From positions 1 through 16,049 of the forward strand of contig JAGGVT010000209.1 in the NCBI GenBank assembly GCA_021157815.1: DNA of 16,049 bases. Reading direction: 5' to 3'. The translations under genes were made by a program, and so were the position numbers. Origin of the DNA: a bacterium. GTDB taxonomy: Bacteria; JAJVIF01; JAGGVT01. This document shows, in pieces, positions 6,605 to 13,110 of this stretch. The notes beneath the pieces were generated by a model. That model made no database searches, was not told the origin of the DNA, and saw only the letters and a list, made by a program, of their open reading frames with translations. The first letter of the stretch is position 1; each line of letters begins with the position of its first letter.

Positions 6605-7765
6605 ATGAAAATCCATGAATACCAGGCAAAGGAAATCCTTAAAAAACATGGAGTGCCTATCCAGGAAGGCAAAGTGATTTTCAATATCGACGAGGTCAAA
6701 CAGGCAACCGATGAAATTGCAAGCGATCTGTATGTTGTCAAAGCCCAGATACACGCCGGCGGACGCGGCAAGGGCGGCGGTGTCAAACTCGCTAAAAGCC
6801 CTGAGGAAACACGCGAAATCGCTGAGAAAATTCTCGGCATGAACCTGGTTACCCACCAGACTGGCCCTGAGGGCAAAATAGTAAAGCGCGTTCTGATTGC
6901 GCAGGGAATTGATATCAAGAAAGAATTATATCTCGGAATCACAATCGACCGCTCACGCAAATGCCCTGTAATAATGGCAAGCATGGAGGGCGGTGTTGAA
7001 ATCGAAAAAGTCGCGGCTGAAACTCCGGACGCCATAATCAAAGAATGGGTTAATCCAAAAACCGGATTCATGCCCTACATCGGACGCAGGCTCGCATATA
7101 ACCTCGGACTCGAAGGTAAACTGGCGTCAAAGTTCGCGAGTTTCGTTGCCAAACTCTACTCCGCTTTCGAACAGAATGACAGCTCACTGGCAGAGATAAA
7201 TCCGGTTGTAATCACGGAGGATGATGATGTCATCGCGCTGGATGCCAAAATGAATTTCGATGACAACGCACTTTATCGCCATCCTGAAATCGTTGAATTC
7301 CGCGACCTGGATGAGGAAAATCCGTTGGAGGTCGAAGCCGGAAAATTCGGATTGAACTACATAAAGCTGGATGGCGAGGTCGGATGCATGGTCAACGGTG
7401 CGGGACTGGCAATGGCGACAATGGACATAATCAAACTTGCCGGATCATCACCCGCGAATTTCCTTGATGTCGGCGGCGGAGCGAATGTCGAGGCTGTCGC
7501 TAACGCTTTCCGTATTCTTACATCGGACAAGGATGTCAAAGCTGTTTTGATAAATATCTTCGGCGGAATCGTCCGATGCGACAGGGTCGCCGGCGGCGTT
7601 ATCGAGGCGTTGAAACTGGTCGATGTCAAAGTGCCTATCGTTGTGCGGCTTCAGGGAACAAACGCTACCGAGGCAAAGCAAATGCTCAATGATGCCGATT
7701 TCGATTTCATCACTGCTGAAACAATGCAGGACGCAGCCGAGAATGTAGTCGCCGCTTTGAAATAA
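6605..7765 (+). CDS. sucC: Succinyl-CoA synthetase (ADP-forming) beta subunit
   Basis: The 386-residue protein has the normal length for SucC. Together with SucD it forms the TCA-cycle enzyme that converts succinyl-CoA, ADP (or GDP) and phosphate to succinate, CoA and ATP in the cytoplasm. The N-terminal ATP-grasp domain begins MKIHEYQAKEILKKHG, with the nucleotide loop KAQIHAGGRGKGGGVK at 46-61 and Mg-binding residues in EINP (197-200) and DAKM (213-216). The C-terminal ligase domain has NGAGLAMATMD (264-274), FLDVGGGANVEAV (286-298), INIFGGIVRCD (316-326) and VRLQGTNATEA (347-357). All look intact. GGGAG precedes the ATG by about 10 bases. sucD follows on the same strand after 242 bases that include a repeat element, an unusually long gap for this pair. 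Confidence 0.97.
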   Translation: MKIHEYQAKEILKKHGVPIQEGKVIFNIDEVKQATDEIASDLYVVKAQIHAGGRGKGGGVKLAKSPEETREIAEKILGMNLVTHQTGPEGKIVKRVLIAQGIDIKKELYLGITIDRSRKCPVIMASMEGGVEIEKVAAETPDAIIKEWVNPKTGFMPYIGRRLAYNLGLEGKLASKFASFVAKLYSAFEQNDSSLAEINPVVITEDDDVIALDAKMNFDDNALYRHPEIVEFRDLDEENPLEVEAGKFGLNYIKLDGEVGCMVNGAGLAMATMDIIKLAGSSPANFLDVGGGANVEAVANAFRILTSDKDVKAVLINIFGGIVRCDRVAGGVIEALKLVDVKVPIVVRLQGTNATEAKQMLNDADFDFITAETMQDAAENVVAALK

Positions 7766-7818
7766 TCAAACAAGAAAAAGCTCTTCAATAAATCTTTTGG
7801 GTTGAGTTTAGATTGAGT

Positions 7819-7954
7819 AAAAAAAGGGGACTGTCCCAACCAAGTGAATAAACACAGTATAAATAAGGGGTTACAGCATAGTATATTGATAACATCAGAT
7901 TTGAAGCCTCATGTGGACGTACCCCGTTATCGGGGAATGCCCCTTTTTTTACGG
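7819..7954 (+). repeat. Interspersed MITE-like element, copy 3, inside the sucC-sucD gap (136 bp)
   Basis: It begins with a run of A then GGGGACTGTCCCAACC and ends GGGGAATGCCCCTTTTTTTACGG. The core matches copy 1 (AACCAAGTGAATAA, TATATTGATAACATCAGATT, TGAAGCCTCATGTGGACGTA) including the small CCCC-gttat-CGGGG hairpin, but the outer AT-rich tail of copies 1 and 2 is missing. It lies between sucC and sucD. Read on the transcribed strand it could fold end to end, with the right arm finishing in seven T, so it may act as a processing site or partial terminator. Confidence 0.85.
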
Positions 7955-8007
7955 GGGGCAAATAACCCACACAATTTATTGAAACGCCCAAGAAAAAGGA
8001 CAAAAAT

Positions 8008-8877
8008 ATGAGCATCCTTATAAACGAAAATACAAAACTGCTGGTGCAGGGAATAACGGGCGGCGAGGGTAGTTTCCACACGCGCCAGATGGTCGAATAC
8101 GGCACCAATGTCGTGGCGGGAGTAACGCCCGGAAAAGAGGGGCAGGACCTCGATGGCATCCCCGTTTTCAACACCGTGAAAAAAGCTGTCGAGAAAACCG
8201 GAGCGAACGCGTCTGTCATCTTCGTGCGCGCGGCTTTCTGCCCGGATGCCATCCTCGAGGCTGTTGATGCGGGAATCGCTGTTATTGTAACAATCACAGA
8301 GGGAATCCCGACTCGCGACATGATCAAAGTCAAATCGATTCTGAATGACAGCTCGACCACAATGATAGGCCCCAACTGTCCGGGAATAATCACTCCCGGA
8401 AAATGTAAAATCGGAATCATGCCAGGGCCCATTCACAAGCCGGGTAATATCGGAGTTATATCCAGAAGCGGTACGCTTACTTACGAAGCGGTTGACCAGC
8501 TGACCAAACTTGGGATCGGACAGTCAACGGTAATCGGAATTGGCGGCGACCCGATACCCGGTACCAATTTCATTAGCCTTCTTGATCTGTTCGAGAAAGA
8601 CGCGGAAACGGATGGCGTTCTGATGATTGGAGAAATCGGCGGTACAGCTGAGGAGGAAGCCGCGACGTTTGTAAAGGAAAAAATGAGCAAACCGGTAGCG
8701 GCGTTTATCGCCGGACAAACCGCCCCTGCCGGCAAACGAATGGGCCATGCCGGCGCAATTATCGCCGGCGGCAAGGGAACCGCGGCGGAAAAAATCATCG
8801 CATTGAAGGAAGCCGGAATTGCTGTCGCTGAAAGTCCTGCGGATATGGGCATCGCAATGAAGTCTGCGTTGGGATAA
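8008..8877 (+). CDS. sucD: Succinyl-CoA synthetase (ADP-forming) alpha subunit
   Basis: The 289-residue protein is the standard length for SucD. This subunit binds CoA and carries the histidine that is phosphorylated during catalysis. The N-terminal CoA-binding Rossmann domain has [18 protein letters not shown] (11-28), [10 protein letters not shown] (36-45), VTITEGIP (94-101) and [11 protein letters not shown] (121-131). The ligase domain has [10 protein letters not shown] (151-160), [12 protein letters not shown] (177-188), [10 protein letters not shown] (207-216) and the active-site motif [14 protein letters not shown] with the phospho-histidine at residue 247. AAAGGA stands 6-8 bases before the ATG. 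It belongs with sucC upstream; the intervening repeat raises the question of whether both are made from one transcript. Confidence 0.97.
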   Translation: MSILINENTKLLVQGITGGEGSFHTRQMVEYGTNVVAGVTPGKEGQDLDGIPVFNTVKKAVEKTGANASVIFVRAAFCPDAILEAVDAGIAVIVTITEGIPTRDMIKVKSILNDSSTTMIGPNCPGIITPGKCKIGIMPGPIHKPGNIGVISRSGTLTYEAVDQLTKLGIGQSTVIGIGGDPIPGTNFISLLDLFEKDAETDGVLMIGEIGGTAEEEAATFVKEKMSKPVAAFIAGQTAPAGKRMGHAGAIIAGGKGTAAEKIIALKEAGIAVAESPADMGIAMKSALG

Positions 8878-8946
8878 ACAATAATCGAAACCACCACACG
8901 AGTGGCACCCGAAATGCTGCAAATGCGATATCAGGTCGAATAACAT

Positions 8947-9107
8947 GTCATTCCCGCGAAAGGGGTTGTTGAAAAAGCCTGTTATATCCCAGACCGTAGG
9001 GGCAACTCTTCGTGGTTGTCCTGTATTTATGCCAATATTTAGGGTAGGCACAGAGACCTATCTCCTACATTCAGCACTTTTTCAACAGCCCCTTTCGCGG
9101 GAATGAC
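8947..9107. repeat. 161-bp MITE-like element with 31-bp terminal inverted repeats
   Basis: The left arm (8947-8977) begins GTCATTCCCGCGAAAGGGG and continues TTGTTGAAAAAG. The right arm (9077-9107) is its reverse complement with one mismatch in 31. The 99-base interior has no gene and includes GTAGGGGCAACTCTTCG, recalling the GTAGGGGC repeats elsewhere in the window. GTCATTCCCGCG ends are a recurring theme of short bacterial intergenic repeats. It separates sucD from the convergent lipoprotein gene. Confidence 0.85.
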
Positions 9108-9178
9108 GGTATCTTAATCCTTTCCCAACATTCTCTAACGTTCGAGGCTTGGATAACATTTCTCCTCTCCTACGCACC

Positions 9179-9207
9179 AAAAAAAATCCCCCACGATTCG
9201 TGAGGGA
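9179..9207 (-). terminator. Rho-independent terminator of the 614-residue lipoprotein gene
   Basis: On the minus strand TCCCTCAC-gaatc-GTGGGGGA (8 pairs, one G-U) is followed by eight T. It lies 28 bases beyond the stop codon. Confidence 0.85.
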
Positions 9208-9234
9208 CTGAATTTCTAAATTAACCGTTTCGTC

Positions 9235-11079
9235 TTATTCAACTTCTTCCATTAGATAAAGTCCAACTGTTGAAACCATATACAGTTTATCAGTCGAGGT
9301 ATCCCAGTCCATTCTGAGTGGTTCGCCATCGCAAATCCACGGTGATGAATAAATCCAGATAAAATCAGAATCGAATTTCTGGAATCTGTATGTTCCACCA
9401 TGATCCTCAAGCGTGAAGATATCACCCTTTGAGTTAATGGATATATCAAGACCGCCCATGAACTCACCGTTACCGGTGCCATATGTGCCAACGCTGCTAA
9501 TCTCGTCTGCAGTGCCAGACTGGCTGAAACAGTCACCGAAAACAGATAGTTTGCCCTCAGTGCCGTCCGAGAAAAAGACCAGCATGTTGAGAGTATCGGA
9601 AAGTCCTTCAATACCAACCACACCAATTTTCGGATAAACCTCGTCGCCAGATAAGTTAGATTCTGAAGAGTTAAGGAGATTAGTATCCTTGAACGCAATA
9701 TCCCAGGTAAAAACTGATGGACAAACGTCTGAAATTCGTCCTAATCCAAACAGACTTGGGCCATAACCCATTGGGTTTATATCACTTACATCTGGAACGT
9801 TGCCAACGGTATTAGTGGGGTAGCAGTTATACTGCCAGCAGCATGCGACATTTGACGCAACGCTGCCGGAAACCTCCCAGGTTGCAAGGGTTGAACCACC
9901 GATATTCGTGAGAAGGTTTCCGCCATCGGAAACATCAACTCTGTCCCATTCAAAATTTGGATCCCAATTCCATGCGCCCGGATATGGATTGTTCATTCCT
10001 ACATCGCCCTCATTCAGAACAACCATCGTATCCAGATTGTTCGTGAATTTAAGGCATGTTCGTGATCCCGTATCGGGAAAACCGCCAACATTATCAGTCT
10101 CGGGATGGTCAGCTACAACATAGACAAATCCCTGCGGTTCAACACCAACATCAAACCAGACATCATCAACCGGTTTTTCATAGAATTCAACTGTAATCAA
10201 TCTCGCTTCACCAACATCAACGACTTCCAATTCAAAGAATTTGTATGTCTGATATGCCGGTGTTGATGGTGATACCGCCATTGTTGGAATTATATAAGTT
10301 CCCTCAGGCGCAAGCTCTGAATTTGTTATATCCGCTGTCCATACTAGCGGATCTGCTGTGGCGAGAAAAGTTGTGTTTGCTCCTGTCAGAGCTGATGTGT
10401 CCGCATAAACACCGGTTACATTCTCCTGATGGTCAAGCGCTGTAACTTCGATTGTCGCGTTGCCGCCATCCGGTGTTAATTGTCCTGCAACATTCCAATC
10501 AGTCAGTGCAAGTACACCGCCGGTGTTTCCGGCAAGATCTGCAATGATGAAATAATCCACCAGTGTGTTTCCGCCGGAATACTGAATCTCCAGTGGTTCG
10601 GTATCGATTCCCAGTGGGAACACTCTGTTCGGGTCTTCTTTCCTGAAAGCGATAAAAGGATCAAGATCCCATGGGCCAAAGATGTCCATGTAGCTATCCG
10701 GATTCAGGACTTTCTTGCCGTAAAGATTCTCGAAAACGATACAGGCATCATACACCGTGTATGGTGATACGTTGTTAATTTTGAGAGTGATTTCCAAAAT
10801 ATCAGGCGGAATGAAGTTGTCAATTGTGAAACTGAAATTCGAGCCGACAAAGCCGGTTACATCCATGTAAGCGCTTGCTGAATGTTCACTTGCCTCAATT
10901 GTGCCATCCTCAAGATTCATCGTTCCTGATGCGAGTATTGCCAATTCATGGTTGTTTGCATCAGCAATCTGCTCAGGGGTTGAGTCAGGCTGCGGCGTTA
11001 TCGGGACATTACCGCCCCCGGAACAACCCGCAACAATCAATGCCAATACTACTAGAGAGAGAAAAATAATCGGTCGCAC
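9235..11079 (-). CDS. Lipoprotein with shared N-terminal domain and NHL-like C-terminus (paralogue A)
   Basis: Protein of 614 residues from a GTG at 11079, with GGGAGA 8 bases upstream. Residues 1-19 form a lipoprotein signal peptide with lipobox IVAGC (Cys19), followed by a Gly/Pro/Thr linker. Residues about 46-290 are strongly similar to the 13111-15138 product: ILASGTMNLEDGTIE, YMDVTGFVGSNFSF, DNFIPPDILEITL, a FENLYGKKVLNPDSY stretch, GGNTGGV, LTPDGG and APEGTYIIPTMAVSPSTPAY. This domain is not recognised; its beta-rich look suggests Ig-like or carbohydrate-binding folds. The rest differs: a central Asp/Asn-rich region with a Cys pair (ACCW), and at the end YGTGNGEFMGGLDISINSKG, which resembles NHL propeller repeats. 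It is probably anchored to a membrane and exposed outside the cytoplasm. It has its own promoter and terminator. Confidence 0.85.
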   Translation of the reverse strand: MRPIIFLSLVVLALIVAGCSGGGNVPITPQPDSTPEQIADANNHELAILASGTMNLEDGTIEASEHSASAYMDVTGFVGSNFSFTIDNFIPPDILEITLKINNVSPYTVYDACIVFENLYGKKVLNPDSYMDIFGPWDLDPFIAFRKEDPNRVFPLGIDTEPLEIQYSGGNTLVDYFIIADLAGNTGGVLALTDWNVAGQLTPDGGNATIEVTALDHQENVTGVYADTSALTGANTTFLATADPLVWTADITNSELAPEGTYIIPTMAVSPSTPAYQTYKFFELEVVDVGEARLITVEFYEKPVDDVWFDVGVEPQGFVYVVADHPETDNVGGFPDTGSRTCLKFTNNLDTMVVLNEGDVGMNNPYPGAWNWDPNFEWDRVDVSDGGNLLTNIGGSTLATWEVSGSVASNVACCWQYNCYPTNTVGNVPDVSDINPMGYGPSLFGLGRISDVCPSVFTWDIAFKDTNLLNSSESNLSGDEVYPKIGVVGIEGLSDTLNMLVFFSDGTEGKLSVFGDCFSQSGTADEISSVGTYGTGNGEFMGGLDISINSKGDIFTLEDHGGTYRFQKFDSDFIWIYSSPWICDGEPLRMDWDTSTDKLYMVSTVGLYLMEEVE

Positions 11080-11119
11080 TGTCTGTCTCCCTAAGACTGA
11101 AATTAAGATAAGTTAATGT

Positions 11120-11149
11120 TGTACCAACCTGATATGTAACCAACCTGAT
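11120..11149 (-). repeat. Tandem duplication in the lipoprotein leader
   Basis: On the plus strand TGTACCAACCTGAT is followed after one base by TGTAACCAACCTGAT; in the transcript this reads ATCAGGTTGGT twice. It lies between the predicted start of transcription (about 11151) and the GTG at 11079, so it would be in the 5' leader. Confidence 0.7.
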
Positions 11150-11157
11150 GCGCACAA

Positions 11158-11186
11158 ATAATAGCAATATTATTTACATGCAGCAA
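11158..11186 (-). promoter_or_regulatory. Promoter of lipoprotein paralogue A with dyad element
   Basis: On the minus strand TTGCTG (11186-11181), 17 bases, then TATTAT (11163-11158). The spacer and -10 contain the perfect inverted repeat AATAATA-gcaa-TATTATT (11157-11174). The same arrangement with the same dyad precedes the paralogue at 15138, which strengthens both calls. The dyad overlaps the polymerase site and could be an operator. Confidence 0.65.
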
Positions 11187-11259
11187 GATAAATTTGTTAT
11201 TTTACGGCATATCTTCAAATTGCATTTACTCCACTTAATAAATAAAGTTCAATTTTAAC

Positions 11260-11288
11260 TTGATTTCATTGTTTTTTTTTTTTATACT
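11260..11288 (+). promoter_or_regulatory. Promoter of the Cys-rich/lipoprotein operon
   Basis: TTGATT (11260-11265), 17 bases including a run of 12 T (11272-11283), then TATACT (11283-11288). Transcription would start near 11295, giving a 35-base leader with a strong ribosome site. The T tract could be slippage-prone. Confidence 0.5.
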
Positions 11289-11329
11289 GCCAAAATTAAT
11301 TACGCAGTCATTTTTTGTGAGGGGTCATA

Positions 11330-11992
11330 ATGAGAATGTTTTTAGTATCGTTATTTGTTTGTGTATTTTCAGCATTCTTGGCTACTAGCTCATCAGGAAC
11401 TATTCAGTGTCCACCACCTGGTGGTTTTCCATCTGATCCTGACAATACATATTGCCAATCATTCGGTTTTGAAATATTTGGACTCCCGAATGTGGTTGAG
11501 GTTACCTGCGATGATTATCAGGGACTCTGTTGTTTTTTCATGATTGAAAAATATATTGGCGATATTAGTTGTTGCACAAACTCAAATTGTTTTGAACAGG
11601 GAGAAGATGGTTGCTTGCCGTTTATGGATGGTGGTGATGATGGTTGGTTATGGGGTGTTTTAACTTCTGATGATTCAGTTTGGCATTGTGAAGGTGATGA
11701 ACAGTATTATCCTGAAGAGATTTACTGGGGATGCAATTCAGGCGACCCTCCTCAAGAATTGGATGGGCCACCTTCCTTCTGCGGAAATTGTGATGATGGT
11801 GATGATGATAAGGGGGTTTGCGTGGCTTTTAGAGCTTTGTTTAATCCCAATCTCAATCCTAATTTTAGAACTAATGCAAAATTTGACTGCTTCCCACCAA
11901 GCTGCTGGGACACTTGCGGTGATGCAAATGAAGCGCTGATAATCTGCGATGGCTGGAAAATATGTGGTGATCCAGATTGTGAATTGCTTTAA
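11330..11992 (+). CDS. Secreted cysteine-rich acidic protein, family not recognised
   Basis: Protein of 220 residues. Residues 1-22 are a signal peptide (MRMFLVSLFVCVFSAFLATSS); the mature part contains 20 cysteines, an even number consistent with up to ten disulfides. They include CC pairs at 67-68 and 81-82, CGNC at 151-154 and a C-terminal cluster (187, 192, 196, 206, 212, 217). Asp/Glu-rich glycine stretches (MDGGDDGW near 99-106, CDDGDDDKG near 154-162) could bind calcium. No known domain is recognised; a small disulfide-stabilised exported protein is the best description. GAGGGG at 11319-11324 sits 5 bases before the ATG. Base composition is visibly AT-richer than sucCD. A lipoprotein gene follows after a 34-base gap without a terminator, so the two are probably co-transcribed. 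Confidence 0.8.
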   Translation: MRMFLVSLFVCVFSAFLATSSSGTIQCPPPGGFPSDPDNTYCQSFGFEIFGLPNVVEVTCDDYQGLCCFFMIEKYIGDISCCTNSNCFEQGEDGCLPFMDGGDDGWLWGVLTSDDSVWHCEGDEQYYPEEIYWGCNSGDPPQELDGPPSFCGNCDDGDDDKGVCVAFRALFNPNLNPNFRTNAKFDCFPPSCWDTCGDANEALIICDGWKICGDPDCELL

Positions 11993-12026
11993 TTTTATTT
12001 AAAAAATATTAAGGATGGTATTAAAA

Positions 12027-13046
12027 ATGAAATCTTCAAGTAAAGTAGTTCTACTAGTGTTAATGATGTTTATCCTTGCGGGATGTCAGAGCAATAATAA
12101 TAACAACCAATCAGAAAATGCAGCAAACAATGAAAAAGACTTTGTAACATCACCGGAATCTCCAGATGATTTAATATTAAGAAATCAGATGAATATTGAT
12201 GAAAAAGCTGCATTTCTAAATGACATGAACTGGACGCTTAGCAGCGTCAATGAGAAAGTTTTTTATAAGCCTTTGCTAGTATTCATGTTTGTCAATAATC
12301 GTTATCCTTATGATATTGATGAGTTCATTTCTTCTAAAATTCCTCTTGTCTGGCCTGCAAATCCGGAAACGGGAAATCCATTCGAGATTGTTGATAATGT
12401 TGAGCCGACTAAGGACTACTTTGGAAAGATATCTTATATTCGCAAGTCGGACACTAACGCATGGTTTGAAACAGTGATTTTCGATAAGGAAAAAGATGAA
12501 TATGTTCTATTACAATTGCCATCTGCAGCCCAGGCTGAGAAAACACTCAATGATTTGAAGGAAAACAATAAACCAACGGATTTAGTCTTGGAAAATTATT
12601 TCAGAACGAAATTAAGCTGTGTAATAGACATGGCGCTTAGCAAAGCGGAATATCGTCTGGGAATTGCGACGCCAGGGAATCTTGGTGAAGCGGTACATGG
12701 CAACTTCTTTTTAATAGAAGATAATCTATCCGCAGATTTTTTCAGTGCGGACCCTTCTGAATCTCTTTTCTTTGAGAAAGGATTTGCCCTTTTGGATGAC
12801 GAATTCGTACAATTTGAAGAGTTTACGGTCCGTAAATTATCGCCAAACGGAAATGAGTATTTGCATCATTCTTTTGGTATTGAGTCAATCAGGAATCCTC
12901 AGAATTGGTGGCCAAATGATCAGGGCAAGTGGGACAGTTTGACAAATAAACATGTCTTTTTCTCAACAAAGCAAATTCTTGATGGTTCGTTACATATCCC
13001 GAAGTCTGCCCTTATTAGTAAAAAGGATATTCCGGGTTTGAAATAG
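12027..13046 (+). CDS. Lipoprotein of 339 residues, function unknown
   Basis: The start at ATG 12027 is preferred because AAGGA (12011-12015) lies 11 bases before it; ATG 12015 overlaps that site and would add only MVLK. The signal peptide SSSKVVLLVLMMFILAGC ends in lipobox LAGC, followed by an Asn-rich linker (NNNNNQSENAANNE). The mature protein shows no recognised domain. A segment VNNRYPYDIDEFISSKIPLVWPANPETGNPFEI resembles, in pattern only, the short-sequence YP..L.EL..P..P..G.P stretch seen in pseudopilin-like and related secreted proteins. The remainder is mixed alpha/beta with FFEKGFALLDDEFVQFEEF. It is the second gene of the operon starting at 11330, so the Cys-rich protein and this lipoprotein may act together at the cell surface; that is inference. 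It ends at a bidirectional terminator. Confidence 0.82.
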   Translation: MKSSSKVVLLVLMMFILAGCQSNNNNNQSENAANNEKDFVTSPESPDDLILRNQMNIDEKAAFLNDMNWTLSSVNEKVFYKPLLVFMFVNNRYPYDIDEFISSKIPLVWPANPETGNPFEIVDNVEPTKDYFGKISYIRKSDTNAWFETVIFDKEKDEYVLLQLPSAAQAEKTLNDLKENNKPTDLVLENYFRTKLSCVIDMALSKAEYRLGIATPGNLGEAVHGNFFLIEDNLSADFFSADPSESLFFEKGFALLDDEFVQFEEFTVRKLSPNGNEYLHHSFGIESIRNPQNWWPNDQGKWDSLTNKHVFFSTKQILDGSLHIPKSALISKKDIPGLK

Positions 13047-13074
13047 CATTCAGGATTTCTATAACTGAAAAAAG

Positions 13075-13104
13075 AGACAGGCATAAAAGACCTGTCTTTT
13101 TTTT
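13075..13104. terminator. Bidirectional terminator between convergent genes
   Basis: AGACAGG-cataaaaga-CCTGTCT with eight T on the right (13097-13104) and six A on the left (13068-13073). It serves the plus-strand operon ending at 13046 and the minus-strand gene ending at 13111. Confidence 0.9.
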
Positions 13105-13110
13105 ATCATT

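Noticed and set aside
7785-8436. Long minus-strand frames of 169 and 215 codons over sucD
   Set aside because: They lie opposite a clearly intact sucD and part of the repeat element; their composition mirrors the sucD codons and no domain is visible.
8878-9178. Terminator for sucD
   Set aside because: No stem followed by a T tract is seen just after the stop; the 161-bp element could stop transcription, but its arms lack a run of T at the proper place.
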